Positions 53,985 through 62,637 of a stretch of 64,000 nucleotides of DNA are shown here, piece by piece (positions within the stretch are counted from its first letter, which is position 1; every line of letters begins with the position of its first letter). The position numbers and the translations under genes are program-made. The notes under the pieces were generated by a model, which saw only the letters and a program-made list of their open reading frames with translations, made no database searches and was not told where the DNA came from. Source of the stretch: Brevibacillus brevis NBRC 100599 (GTDB lineage Bacteria > Bacillota > Bacilli > Brevibacillales > Brevibacillaceae); contig NC_012491.1 in NCBI RefSeq assembly GCF_000010165.1, positions 1,668,001 to 1,732,000 of the forward strand, in the 5' to 3' direction.

Positions 53985-54908
53985 ATGGAAAACATGTGGC
54001 TCAAATACACATTACTAGTAGAACCAGAAATTGAGGATTTGTTTGTGGCAGAGGTTTTGACCAGCTCCTACACGCTTGGCTGGATCGAACCGCAAATCGA
54101 AGTACTGACAACGGAAAACGGATATGATTACGCAGAAAATACGGAAGGTCCACTTGCTGGTTATTTGTTTGAACCCCAGCACGATCGTGAAGAGGAGCAT
54201 GTAGCTCGCCTGAAGACCTACATTCAGCGGTGGAATGGACAAGTCACGATAAAAGATGTAGAACTCGTCGCTGAGGAAAATGATTCGTGGAAAGAGGAGT
54301 TCCGTGAAGTCAAAATAGGCGACTGGTGGGTGGCACCAACGTGGACGGACCCCGCAGCGCTGGAGTCGGCTCGGCATATCCTATGGATCGATCCAGGTGC
54401 AGCCTTTGGAACCGGCTATCATGGGACGACGCAAGACATACTTTTGTTTTTACAAGAAATGGATTTAGAGGGTAAGCAAGTCATCGATGTAGGAGCTGGC
54501 TCAGGAATTCTCTCTTTGTACTGCGCCTTGAATGGAGCGAAGCATCCTGTATGGGCAGTGGACATTAATCCACAAAGCGAGTATCAGGTTCTCGTCAATG
54601 CGACCAATAACCACCTTCCTGACCACGCTGTACAAGTAATCATTGGGGATGCGAGCGAGGACGGAGTGAAGTCCCAATTGCCTGATCAAGCTGATGTCAT
54701 TCTGGTCAACATCGGGGGCGATGAAAATGTCGCGATGCTTCCGATGATTACGGAGAGAATGGCACCGAAAGGAACTTTGATTCTCTCGGGAATTGTCGAA
54801 TGGAATCGGGATGCTGTCATCGCCTTATTTGAACAAGCAGGCTTCCAAGTAGAAAAAGAAAGTCAACATGACGAATGGGTTACCGTTGTATTGAAAAACA
54901 TCGCTTAG
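53985..54908 (+). CDS. PrmA-like class I methyltransferase (L11 methyltransferase family)
   Basis: A 307-residue protein with PrmA-like architecture: an N-terminal domain (about 1-120, with FVAEVLTSSYTLGWIEPQ), a linker, and a SAM-binding fold with VIDVGAGSGILSLYCALNGA, VDINPQ and VNIGG. The family substrate loop is usually GTGTHPTT; here it reads AFGTGYHGTTQ, and the post-I region also differs, so this may not act on L11 lysines. ATG 53985 has AAGGAG 11 bases upstream. It is a likely paralogue rather than the canonical prmA next to dnaJ. Confidence 0.75.
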   Translation: MENMWLKYTLLVEPEIEDLFVAEVLTSSYTLGWIEPQIEVLTTENGYDYAENTEGPLAGYLFEPQHDREEEHVARLKTYIQRWNGQVTIKDVELVAEENDSWKEEFREVKIGDWWVAPTWTDPAALESARHILWIDPGAAFGTGYHGTTQDILLFLQEMDLEGKQVIDVGAGSGILSLYCALNGAKHPVWAVDINPQSEYQVLVNATNNHLPDHAVQVIIGDASEDGVKSQLPDQADVILVNIGGDENVAMLPMITERMAPKGTLILSGIVEWNRDAVIALFEQAGFQVEKESQHDEWVTVVLKNIA

Positions 54909-54973
54909 AACCGCCCTGTAACTTCCGTGTGAGACAATAAAGAAAATAAGGTACTCAATGGAGGGGAAAACAA

Positions 54974-56149
54974 ATGGAGCAGGTTGTCATTGCTGCTGCT
55001 GGACGTACGCCAATCGGTACGTTTGGTGGCGTCTTGAAAGATGTAAGCGCTCGCAAGTTGGCAGAAACCGTCATTCGTGGTGTCATGGATCGATCTGGCC
55101 TGGAAGCTTCTCAGATCAATGAAGTCATTTTAGGCAATTGCATTCAGCGCACAGACGAACCAAACATAGCGCGAGTGGCAGCATTGGACGCAGGATTGGG
55201 AAAAGAAGTGACGGGCTTCACGATACAACGTCAATGTGCGTCCGGCATGCAAGCGATTGTGAGCGGCGCTTCCCAGATCCTTTTAGGCGACAGTGAAATT
55301 GTTTTGGCAGGCGGCGTAGAGAGCATGAGCAACGCCCCGTATGTCCTGAAAAATGCGCGTTGGGGCAAACGTTTGACACATGGAGAAATGACCGATGCAA
55401 TGTGGGAGTTGTTAACAGATCCCCACCATCAAATCCTGATGGGCGAAACGGCAGAGCGTCTAGTCGACCGTTACGGGATCACACGTGAGGAGTCGGATGA
55501 AATTGCCTTGCGCAGTCAGCAGAATGCGATCCGCGCCATAGACAGCGGTTTGTTTGCCGAGGAAATCATCGGGGTCCCTATTAAAAAACGGACCGAAGAA
55601 ATCATGGTTACGGAAGATGAATTCCCTCGCAGGGGAGTGACCCTGGAGAGTCTTGCGAAGCTTAGACCCAGTTTTCGTGACAATGGTACAGTGACGCCAG
55701 GCAATGCTTCCGGGCTCAACGATGGAGCGTCCGCAGCCGTTTTGATGAAAGAAGGAAAAGCGAGAGAGCTCGGGATCGAACCACTCGGCAAAATTGTCTC
55801 GTGGGCAGTAGCGGGAGTAGAGCCTGATTTGATGGGATATGGACCCGTTCCAGCGGTGAAGCGAGCATTGGCAAAAGCCGGTTTGACGCTCGCGGATATC
55901 GAACTGATCGAAGTAAATGAAGCCTTCGCCGCACAATATCTCGCCGTGGAAAAACTGCTGGAGCTGCCTCGGGAAATAACGAACGTGAACGGGAGTGGCA
56001 TCGCGCTGGGTCATCCTGTCGGTTCTACTGGCTGCCGAATTGTCATAACCTTGCTGCACGAAATGAAGCGGCGACAGCTGAAACGAGGCTTGGCTGCCCT
56101 TTGTGTTGGCGGCGGGATGGGTATGGCGATGGTTGTCGAACGCACATAG
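54974..56149 (+). CDS. Acetyl-CoA C-acetyltransferase (thiolase)
   Basis: A 391-residue thiolase. The nucleophile is in QRQCASGMQAI, the second cysteine with its glycine-rich loop is in the C-terminal LAALCVGGGMGMAMV, and NVNGSGIALGHPVGSTGCR carries the His. Full family length. It can act in fatty-acid degradation or in acetoacetyl-CoA synthesis; the fad genes 1-6 kb downstream favour degradation. GGAGGGGAAAACAA precedes the ATG. Confidence 0.95.
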   Translation: MEQVVIAAAGRTPIGTFGGVLKDVSARKLAETVIRGVMDRSGLEASQINEVILGNCIQRTDEPNIARVAALDAGLGKEVTGFTIQRQCASGMQAIVSGASQILLGDSEIVLAGGVESMSNAPYVLKNARWGKRLTHGEMTDAMWELLTDPHHQILMGETAERLVDRYGITREESDEIALRSQQNAIRAIDSGLFAEEIIGVPIKKRTEEIMVTEDEFPRRGVTLESLAKLRPSFRDNGTVTPGNASGLNDGASAAVLMKEGKARELGIEPLGKIVSWAVAGVEPDLMGYGPVPAVKRALAKAGLTLADIELIEVNEAFAAQYLAVEKLLELPREITNVNGSGIALGHPVGSTGCRIVITLLHEMKRRQLKRGLAALCVGGGMGMAMVVERT

Positions 56150-56160
56150 GTTTAAACGAA

Positions 56161-56199
56161 GTCTCCCCTGTTAAAAATGGAAGCAAAGGGGGAGGCTTT
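56161..56199 (+). terminator. Hairpin after thiolase containing the LCP ribosome binding site
   Basis: GTCTCCCC (56161-56168) can pair with GGGGAGGC (56189-56196), followed by TTTTG. The 3' arm is the GGGGGAGG ribosome binding site of the next gene, so the hairpin may both terminate thiolase mRNA and limit translation of read-through transcripts. Confidence 0.5.
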
Positions 56200-56203
56200 T
56201 GTC

Positions 56204-57193
56204 ATGTTTATAGGGTCATTTTTCAAGCGACATGGAAAACAGATTGCGTTTCATACCTTATCCTGTTTGGCGATCGGGGCGTTGCTGCTGGTTGCCTACA
56301 GTGCCTATCAATACAAGCAAATGACCAATCAGTGGTATGCTCCGATTGATGGAGCCAAAGGGAGCGCAAAACAGACGACTGCGTCCCTTCCTCCTCGTGA
56401 TCTTTTGACAGGAACAGAACCATTGAAGCCTTTCGTCGCCCTGCTTCTTGGCGTAGATAGTCGAGACGGGGAAAGTGCTCGTTCAGATACGATGATGCTT
56501 GCGGCGATTCATCCCGGGAAGCAATCCGTCTACCTTTTGGCGATTCCGCGTGACAGCTACATGGAGCTCCCGGGAAAAGGATACGACAAAGTGAACCATG
56601 CGATGGCTTTTGGTGGTCCGAAAATGGTGAAGGAGTCACTGGAAAAGTTTTTACAAATAAAAATTGATCGGTATATCTCCGTAGATTTCGATGGCTTCCG
56701 TCAAATTGTGGACGAGCTGGGCGGTGTCACTGTCGATGTGAAGAAACGTATGAAGTACAGCGATCCGAGCGACGACACGTACATCGATATTCAGCCAGGG
56801 CTGCAGACTTTATCAGGTGAGCAGGCATTGGATTATGCCCGTTATCGCAAAAGTGATCTGGGCAAGGAAGACAGTGATTACATGCGGATTGGTCGGCAGC
56901 AGGAGATTCTCAAAGCGTTGGCTTCTAAAGGCACCTCGCTCCAAGGGTATACCAAGGCATTTTCACTCATGGAAATACTGGGTCAGCATGTGAAAACGGA
57001 CCTCACGGAGCAGGAAATCGCCTCTCTGTTACTGTCTTATGGCGATGGCACTCCGAACACCATTCAAGTCGATACACTGGTCGGGCAGGATGAGCGGATT
57101 TGGCATAATGGAATCGTCGGCTGGTATCATCTCGTCCCCACAACTGAACGGGAAAGAGCACGTCAGCAAATAATCAAGGAAATAACACCGTAA
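56204..57193 (+). CDS. LytR-CpsA-Psr (LCP) family ligase
   Basis: A 329-residue membrane-anchored protein that transfers undecaprenyl-linked polymers to peptidoglycan. One N-terminal span (about 14-36), a linker, then the LCP domain with LLGVDSRDGESARSDTMMLA, AIPRDSYMELPGKGYDKVNHA (pyrophosphate-binding Arg) and QALDYARYRKSDLGKEDSDYMRIGRQQ. ATG 56204 is chosen because the GGGGGAGG site lies 8 bases upstream. In this setting the LCP protein may attach the cell wall polysaccharide built by neighbouring genes. Confidence 0.9.
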   Translation: MFIGSFFKRHGKQIAFHTLSCLAIGALLLVAYSAYQYKQMTNQWYAPIDGAKGSAKQTTASLPPRDLLTGTEPLKPFVALLLGVDSRDGESARSDTMMLAAIHPGKQSVYLLAIPRDSYMELPGKGYDKVNHAMAFGGPKMVKESLEKFLQIKIDRYISVDFDGFRQIVDELGGVTVDVKKRMKYSDPSDDTYIDIQPGLQTLSGEQALDYARYRKSDLGKEDSDYMRIGRQQEILKALASKGTSLQGYTKAFSLMEILGQHVKTDLTEQEIASLLLSYGDGTPNTIQVDTLVGQDERIWHNGIVGWYHLVPTTERERARQQIIKEITP

Positions 57194-57216
57194 GACTCAA
57201 AGAGCATAAGGGTAAA

Positions 57217-57251
57217 GGACACGGCTTCATCATGGGTCGTGTCCATTTTTG
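57217..57251 (+). terminator. Terminator of the LCP gene
   Basis: GGACACG (57217-57223) and CGTGTCC (57238-57244) followed by ATTTTTG. Confidence 0.85.
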
Positions 57252-57290
57252 TCGAATGCTCTTGTCCTGATAGAAAGTACATGATTTTAA

Positions 57291-57320
57291 TTGGAAAATT
57301 GAATATGTTTCGAATACAAT
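57291..57320 (+). promoter_or_regulatory. Promoter of lcfA
   Basis: TTGGAA (57291-57296), an 18-base spacer and TACAAT (57315-57320). I see no TGAGYGATCRYTYR palindrome in the gap to lcfA. Confidence 0.5.
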
Positions 57321-57393
57321 AGTCATTAGGAAGAGATTATGAATGTAGATCATAGGGAGAGGCAAGGCCATTTAAGGGATGGAGGGAATGACC

Positions 57394-59094
57394 ATGTCAA
57401 ATGCCAAGCCTTGGATTGCCAATTACCCGCCCGAAACTGCGCCGTCATTGGATTACCCCCGTGTTCCTTTGACGCATTTTCTGGAGCAGTCTGCAGCTAT
57501 GTATCCAGACAGTAACGCGATCTATTTCATGGGAAAAAGCATTACGTATCGAGAGCTTTTGCAGTTGTCATACCAATTTGCCAATGCATTGATCAAGCGC
57601 GGTGTAAAGAAAGGTGACCGCGTGGCGATTATGCTGCCAAATACTCCGCAAGCCGTCATCAGCTACTACGGGGCGCTTTTTGCAGGCGCGATCGTGGTCA
57701 TGACCAACCCGCTATATACCGAGCGAGAATTGATTCACCAAATGAACGATTCAGGCGCCGAGACCATCATCACACTGGATTTGTTGTACAAACGTGTTAC
57801 CCAAGTCCGTGCATCTACCTCACTTCAACGAATCATCATCACAAGCATTGGCGATTTCCTTCCCTTACTGAAAAAATGGCTCTATCCGTTCGTGCAGAAG
57901 AAACAAGGACAAAATCCGCAGGTTACATACAGCGCAGATATTGAGCCTTTTCTTTCCGTATTAAAAGAAAGCGCTACCAAGCCTGTTGAAGTACCAGTCG
58001 ATCCGACCAAGGACATCGCGCTCCTCCAATATACAGGGGGGACAACAGGTGTTGCCAAAGGCGTCATGCTGACGCACGCCAATCTCATTGCAAATGCAGT
58101 TCAGTGCCAAGCGGTCCTCTACAAACTGAAAAAGGGAAAAGAACGGATTTTGTGTGTGCTCCCGCTGTTCCACGTGTATGGAATGACTACCGTGATGAAC
58201 AAAGGGATTTGTATCGCAGCAGAAATTATTCTCGTTCCCAAATTCGACGTGAAGCAAATATTTGAAATGATCGATAAGCGCAAGCCTACTCTTTTCCCAG
58301 GGGCACCCACCATGTATATCGGTCTCATTAACCACCCGGACTTGAAAAAGCATGATCTTTCATCTATCGACGCATGTGTCAGTGGATCAGCTCCGTTGCC
58401 GATCGAAGTGAAGCTCAAATTTGAGGAGTTGACGGGAGGCAAACTGGTCGAGGGCTATGGAATGACAGAGGCTTCTCCCGTAACACATTCCAACCCGATT
58501 TGGGAAAAAGGCATTACGGGAAGCATCGGGATGCCGTGGCCAGATACGGATTGCCGAATTGTGGATCCGGCCACAGGAGAAGAGATGCCCCAAGGCGAGG
58601 TCGGGGAGTTGGCCGTAAAAGGACCCCAAGTCATGCTAGGCTATTGGAATCGCCCAGAGGATACCGCTGCCGTATTAAGGGATGGCTGGTTTTTGACGGG
58701 AGATATGGGCTATATGGACGAAAACGGCTATTTCTATATCGTAGATCGCAAAAAAGACATGATTATAGCTGGTGGCTTCAATATTTATCCGCGCGAAGTA
58801 GAAGAAGTGCTGTTTGAGCATCCCGCCATCCAGGAGGCAGCAGTCATCGGTGTCCCAGATCCGTACCGGGGGGAAACAGTCAAAGCATACGTCGTTTTCA
58901 AGGATGGACAGCTCGTAAGTGAAGAGGATCTGGAATCGCATTGCAGACAGAGACTCGCCGCCTATAAGATTCCGAGACAATACGAGATTCGTACAGATTT
59001 GCCCAAAACCATGGTCGGAAAAGTATTGCGTCGTCAATTACAAGAAGAAGACAAGAAGAAAAGGGAAGCCCAGGAAGAAATCAAAACGAGCTAG
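57394..59094 (+). CDS. lcfA: Long-chain fatty acid-CoA ligase
   Basis: A 566-residue adenylate-forming enzyme that activates fatty acids to acyl-CoA, the entry step of beta-oxidation. The ATP motif LLQYTGGTTGVAKGVMLTHANL, the EGYGMTEASPVTH (A5) segment, TGDMGYMDENGYFYIVDRKKDMIIAGGFNIYPREVEE (A7-A8) and C-terminal KTMVGKVLRRQL with the catalytic Lys are intact. ATG 57394 has GGAGGG 7 bases upstream. It starts the lcfA-fadR-fadB-etfBA order conserved with Bacillus. Confidence 0.95.
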   Translation: MSNAKPWIANYPPETAPSLDYPRVPLTHFLEQSAAMYPDSNAIYFMGKSITYRELLQLSYQFANALIKRGVKKGDRVAIMLPNTPQAVISYYGALFAGAIVVMTNPLYTERELIHQMNDSGAETIITLDLLYKRVTQVRASTSLQRIIITSIGDFLPLLKKWLYPFVQKKQGQNPQVTYSADIEPFLSVLKESATKPVEVPVDPTKDIALLQYTGGTTGVAKGVMLTHANLIANAVQCQAVLYKLKKGKERILCVLPLFHVYGMTTVMNKGICIAAEIILVPKFDVKQIFEMIDKRKPTLFPGAPTMYIGLINHPDLKKHDLSSIDACVSGSAPLPIEVKLKFEELTGGKLVEGYGMTEASPVTHSNPIWEKGITGSIGMPWPDTDCRIVDPATGEEMPQGEVGELAVKGPQVMLGYWNRPEDTAAVLRDGWFLTGDMGYMDENGYFYIVDRKKDMIIAGGFNIYPREVEEVLFEHPAIQEAAVIGVPDPYRGETVKAYVVFKDGQLVSEEDLESHCRQRLAAYKIPRQYEIRTDLPKTMVGKVLRRQLQEEDKKKREAQEEIKTS

Positions 59095-59158
59095 TAGCTG
59101 ATGTTTTGAGGCTTGCGATCCCAGGCGGAAAGCGGCCTTTTTTGCTGACCTCTTGCGA

Positions 59159-59187
59159 TTGACAGAGGAATGGCCCTGTATTACACT
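59159..59187 (+). promoter_or_regulatory. Sigma-A promoter of fadR
   Basis: TTGACA (59159-59164), 17-base spacer, TACACT (59182-59187). Transcription should start near 59194, at the edge of the operator palindrome. Confidence 0.8.
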
Positions 59188-59196
59188 AATTATGAA

Positions 59197-59210
59197 TGAG
59201 TGATCATTCA
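59197..59210 (+). promoter_or_regulatory. TetR-type operator of fadR
   Basis: TGAGTGATCATTCA, centred on TGATCA. It is embedded in TGAATGAGTGATCATTCA (59193-59210), which matches the Bacillus FadR consensus TGAATGA-x4-TCATTCA well. Position downstream of the -10 fits autorepression. Confidence 0.75.
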
Positions 59211-59245
59211 TTTCATCATCAATGTTAGTAAACATGGAGGTAGTT

Positions 59246-59836
59246 ATGGCAAAGAAAACGGGGGAAAAGTATCAAGCCATTATTGATGCTGCTGTTCGAG
59301 TAATCGCCAAACAGGGCTATTACAGTGCCCAGGTATCGAAAATTGCGAAAGAGGCGAAGGTAGCAGACGGCACCATATACCTCTATTTTGAAAACAAGGA
59401 TGATATTTTGATATCACTGTTTAACGAAAAGATGGGCCAGTTTGTGGAGACAAACCGCAAACGCATTTCGGAAGCGACGACTATTGAGCAAAAGCTGTAT
59501 GTACTCATCCATGCACACTTGAGCCAGCTATCCAAGGACCATGATCTGGCAAAAGTGACGCAAATCGAGCTCCGCCAATCCAGTCCGTTCATTAGTGAAG
59601 GAATCGGCAACGTGATGAAGCAGTATTTCAACCTTATTGACGAAGTGATCGTAGAGGGTATGGAGCAGGGCGTATTCCGATCTGATCTCGAGGTGCGGAT
59701 TACGCGCAAAATGATTTTTGGAACGCTGGACGAAGTGACGACATCTTGGGTGATGAAAGAGTGCAAGTACGACCTTGTCTCTTATGTTGATTCCATTCAT
59801 AACCTCTTCCTGCTTGGTATGAAGGGAAAAGAATGA
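59246..59836 (+). CDS. fadR: FadR, TetR-family repressor of fatty-acid degradation
   Basis: A 196-residue repressor. The TetR DNA-binding domain (about 8-55) has AIIDAAVRVIAKQGYYSAQVSKIAKEAKVADGTIYLYFENKDDI, close to YsiA/FadR of Bacillus, whose activity is relieved by long-chain acyl-CoA. The C-terminal ligand domain (about 60-196) is helical. ATG 59246 has ATGGAGG 6 bases upstream. Between lcfA and fadB, with a consensus promoter and operator of its own, it very probably represses itself and fadB-etfBA. Confidence 0.92.
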   Translation: MAKKTGEKYQAIIDAAVRVIAKQGYYSAQVSKIAKEAKVADGTIYLYFENKDDILISLFNEKMGQFVETNRKRISEATTIEQKLYVLIHAHLSQLSKDHDLAKVTQIELRQSSPFISEGIGNVMKQYFNLIDEVIVEGMEQGVFRSDLEVRITRKMIFGTLDEVTTSWVMKECKYDLVSYVDSIHNLFLLGMKGKE

Positions 59837-59866
59837 AAAGAAAAGCTTTTTTTGCATGAAAACGTT

Positions 59867-59875
59867 TGTTACAAT
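59867..59875 (+). promoter_or_regulatory. Extended -10 promoter of fadB-etfBA
   Basis: TGTTACAAT (TG at 59867-59868, TACAAT at 59870-59875), preceded by a T-rich stretch in place of a -35. The operator follows 14 bases downstream. Confidence 0.55.
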
Positions 59876-59889
59876 GGAAACAGTAAGAC

Positions 59890-59903
59890 TGAGCGATCGC
59901 TCG
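59890..59903 (+). promoter_or_regulatory. TetR-type operator of fadB-etfBA
   Basis: TGAGCGATCGCTCG; the inner 12 bases, GAGCGATCGCTC, form a perfect palindrome. It shares the TGAGYGATCRYTCR pattern with the fadR operator and lies just after the expected transcription start, the usual place for a TetR repressor. Confidence 0.7.
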
Positions 59904-59954
59904 GAATGAAAAGTAGCTGTTTTTTATATATGGGGAGAGTTTGGGGGGAGAGGA

Positions 59955-60728
59955 ATGGCGTCGCATTGGAATGTAGAAATCGTTGATCGCGTTGCTACGG
60001 TTACGATTAGCAACCCGCCTGCTAACGCACTCAGTCAAGCAGTGCTCGGTCAATTGAGTGAACTTTTGGACCAGTGGGAAAATAACGATGAAATCAAAGC
60101 GATCGTTTTGACTGGCGAAGGTCGGTTTTTCATTGCAGGAGCGGACATCAAAGAATTTACCCAACTGAATCGGGAAAATGCAGAAGAAATGGCGAAGAAG
60201 GGTCAAGCGTTGTTCAATCGCTTGGAAACGTTCCCGAAGCCAATCATTGCAGCAATTAACGGCGCTTGCCTTGGCGGAGGATTGGAGCTTGCATTGGCAT
60301 GCCATATCCGCTTGGCAGCACCTGAAGCCAAGCTTGGGTTGCCAGAGCTGAATCTCGGACTCATTCCTGGCTACGGTGGTACGCAACGTCTACCACGTCT
60401 GGTTGGCCGTGGCAAAGCAACACAGATGATTCTCACTTCTGAGATGATCGGTGGCGAGGAAGCATTGCGTATCGGTCTTGTGGAAGCGGTTTATCCCGTA
60501 GAACAATTGCTTGCAGAAGCACAAAAGCTGGCGGCTGTTTTCGCGAGTAAGAGCGCGATAACCCTGAAGCTTGCCCTAGCGTCCATCCATAACACAACGG
60601 AGCTTTCGTTATCACAAGGCTTGGAGCAGGAAGCAAAGCTCTTTGGTGATGCTTTCGCGACGGAGGACGTAAAAGAAGGCGTGACTGCATTTCTCGAAAA
60701 GCGCAAGCCGCAATTCGCAGATCGGTAG
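59955..60728 (+). CDS. fadB: Enoyl-CoA hydratase
   Basis: A 257-residue crotonase-fold enzyme hydrating 2-enoyl-CoA in beta-oxidation. The oxyanion-hole segments are RFFIAGADIKEF and INGACLGGGLELALACHIRLA, and the catalytic Glu pair falls in LGLPELNLGLIPGYGGTQRLPRLVG. Length equals the usual short hydratase (no dehydrogenase domain). GGGGGGAGAGG precedes the ATG. It is the first gene behind the palindromic operator and is followed by etfB after 52 bases. Confidence 0.94.
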   Translation: MASHWNVEIVDRVATVTISNPPANALSQAVLGQLSELLDQWENNDEIKAIVLTGEGRFFIAGADIKEFTQLNRENAEEMAKKGQALFNRLETFPKPIIAAINGACLGGGLELALACHIRLAAPEAKLGLPELNLGLIPGYGGTQRLPRLVGRGKATQMILTSEMIGGEEALRIGLVEAVYPVEQLLAEAQKLAAVFASKSAITLKLALASIHNTTELSLSQGLEQEAKLFGDAFATEDVKEGVTAFLEKRKPQFADR

Positions 60729-60780
60729 TTAAGCATATAGCTTCACAAGTATGAGGTACCACTAAGGAGGAGGCATCCTG

Positions 60781-61548
60781 ATGAATATCGTGGTTGTGTT
60801 GAAACAGACGTTTGACACAGAAGAAAAAATCGTCATCCAAAACGGACAAATTTCCGATGATGGCGTTGAATTCATCATTAATCCCTACGATGAGTACGCT
60901 GTGGAAGAGGCAATCAAGCTCAAGGAAGAGCACGGCGGCGAAGTAACGGTGGTCAGCGTCGGCCCAGATCGTGCGGAAAGTGCCCTGCGCACTGCTTTGG
61001 CTATGGGCGCAGACAAGGCTGTTCTGGTGGATGACGAGTCTCTGTTCGGAGACGAATTCACAATCGCCAAAGTATTGGCTGCAGTAGCGAAAAAGGTTGG
61101 CTTCGATATCATCATTGGTGGACAAATGGCTGTAGACTCCGGGGCTGGCCAAGGCGGTCCTCGTCTTGCAGAAGAGCTGGGAATTAACCATGTATCGACT
61201 GCTGTGAAGTTAGAGGTGGACGGTACGAACGTACGCGTAGAGCGCGATGTAGAAGGGGACCTGGAAGTCGTGGAGACGAGCCTTCCTGTTTTGATTACGG
61301 CTCAGCAAGGACTCAACGAGCCGCGCTATCCTTCTCTCCCAGGTATCATGAAAGCAAAGAAAAAACCTTTGGATAGACTCGGCGCAGACGATTTGGGAAT
61401 GACTGCGGATGAGGTAAAAGCAAAGACAGAAATCGTCGATCAGACATTGCCTCCGAAAAAGCAGGCGGGCCGCATTCTCTCTGGCGAATTGGCAGCTCAA
61501 ACGTCGGAATTGGTGCAACTGTTGCGCAATGAAGCGAAAGTGATCTAA
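60781..61548 (+). CDS. etfB: Electron transfer flavoprotein beta subunit
   Basis: A 255-residue subunit that binds AMP in the alpha-beta ETF, accepting electrons from acyl-CoA dehydrogenases. It shows INPYDEYAVEEAIKLKE, GADKAVLVDDESLFGDEFTIAKVLAAVAKK, IIGGQMAVDSGAGQGGPRLAEELG and the EPRYPSLPGIMKAKKKPL signature. GGAGGAGG precedes the ATG. The alpha gene follows after 20 bases. Confidence 0.96.
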   Translation: MNIVVVLKQTFDTEEKIVIQNGQISDDGVEFIINPYDEYAVEEAIKLKEEHGGEVTVVSVGPDRAESALRTALAMGADKAVLVDDESLFGDEFTIAKVLAAVAKKVGFDIIIGGQMAVDSGAGQGGPRLAEELGINHVSTAVKLEVDGTNVRVERDVEGDLEVVETSLPVLITAQQGLNEPRYPSLPGIMKAKKKPLDRLGADDLGMTADEVKAKTEIVDQTLPPKKQAGRILSGELAAQTSELVQLLRNEAKVI

Positions 61549-61568
61549 GCGAGAGGGAGAGGATATCC

Positions 61569-62528
61569 ATGAAAAAAGTACTTGTATTGGCAGAAGTACG
61601 TGACGGACAACTTCGCAACGTGTCGCTGGAAGCATTGACTGCAGCACAAGCATTGGCTGAGGGCGGCGAAATTGTAGCAGGTGTATTCGGAGCAGATGCA
61701 GCAACGCATGCAGTGACATTGGGGCAGCATGGTGCGAGCACGGTGTATACGGCTGATCATACAGCGTTGGCACAATACACGCCAGATGCGTATGTGCAGG
61801 CACTTACGCAGTTGATTGAGCTGGCTTCTCCAGATGCAGTTGTTTTGGGTCACACCGCGATCGGTCGTGACATCGCACCTCGCGTAGCAGCGAGACTCGG
61901 TTTTGGTCTGGTTTCGGACGTAACCGGTGTTGAAGCAGGCCCAGTATTTATTCGCCCGATCTATGCCGGAAAGGCGACGCAAACACGCAAATTCGTTGAT
62001 GGAACAACATTTATTACGATTCGTCCAAACAACATTGCCATCGGCGCCGCTGACCCTTCGAAAACGGCAGTGGTGGTACCGGTTGAATTGGAAATCAAGG
62101 ATTTGCGCACCATCGTAAAAGAAGTTGTACGAAAAACAAGCGGCAAAGTAGACCTTTCCGAAGCGAAAGTCGTGATTTCCGGAGGACGTGGTGTGAAGAG
62201 TGCAGATGGCTTCCAGCCGTTATACGATCTGGCGGAAGTGCTCGGTGCAGCTGTTGGTGCATCTCGTGGAGCTTGCGACGCAGACTATTGCGACTACTCC
62301 ATGCAGATCGGACAGACAGGTAAGGTCGTTACACCCGATTTGTATATCGCATGCGGAATTTCCGGAGCGATTCAGCACTTGGCTGGTATGTCCAGCTCGA
62401 AAGTCATTGTTGCCATCAACAAAGATCCGGAAGCGCCAATCTTCCAAGTGGCTGATTACGGTATCGTAGGTGACTTGTTCGAAGTGCTGCCATTGCTGAC
62501 GGCTGAGTTCAAAAAAGTATTGGTTTAA
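61569..62528 (+). CDS. etfA: Electron transfer flavoprotein alpha subunit
   Basis: A 319-residue FAD-binding subunit. The C-terminal FAD domain (about 190-319) carries VISGGRGVKSADGF, the QIGQTGKVVTPDLYIACGISGAIQHLAGM motif and VVAINKDPEAPIFQVADYGIVGDLFEVLP. Its region before QIGQTG, SRGACDADYCDYSM, has two Cys in place of the more usual residues, a minor variation. It closes the fad operon with a terminator about 20 bases later. Confidence 0.96.
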   Translation: MKKVLVLAEVRDGQLRNVSLEALTAAQALAEGGEIVAGVFGADAATHAVTLGQHGASTVYTADHTALAQYTPDAYVQALTQLIELASPDAVVLGHTAIGRDIAPRVAARLGFGLVSDVTGVEAGPVFIRPIYAGKATQTRKFVDGTTFITIRPNNIAIGAADPSKTAVVVPVELEIKDLRTIVKEVVRKTSGKVDLSEAKVVISGGRGVKSADGFQPLYDLAEVLGAAVGASRGACDADYCDYSMQIGQTGKVVTPDLYIACGISGAIQHLAGMSSSKVIVAINKDPEAPIFQVADYGIVGDLFEVLPLLTAEFKKVLV

Positions 62529-62545
62529 CATAAAGATGATGACTA

Positions 62546-62574
62546 GGCGCTCCTTTTGGGGGCGCTTTTTTTGT
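62546..62574 (+). terminator. Terminator of fadB-etfBA
   Basis: AGGCGCTCC and GGGGGCGCT (one bulge) followed by seven T. Confidence 0.85.
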
Positions 62575-62604
62575 CCTTGGCTCTTACTTTATGCTTTCCT
62601 TGCT

Positions 62605-62613
62605 TGGTATAAT
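62605..62613 (+). promoter_or_regulatory. Extended -10 promoter of the coiled-coil protein gene
   Basis: TGGTATAAT with TATAAT at 62608-62613, 25 bases before the start codon. Confidence 0.5.
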
Positions 62614-62637
62614 AGGGGATAAGGTGAGGTGATCGGA

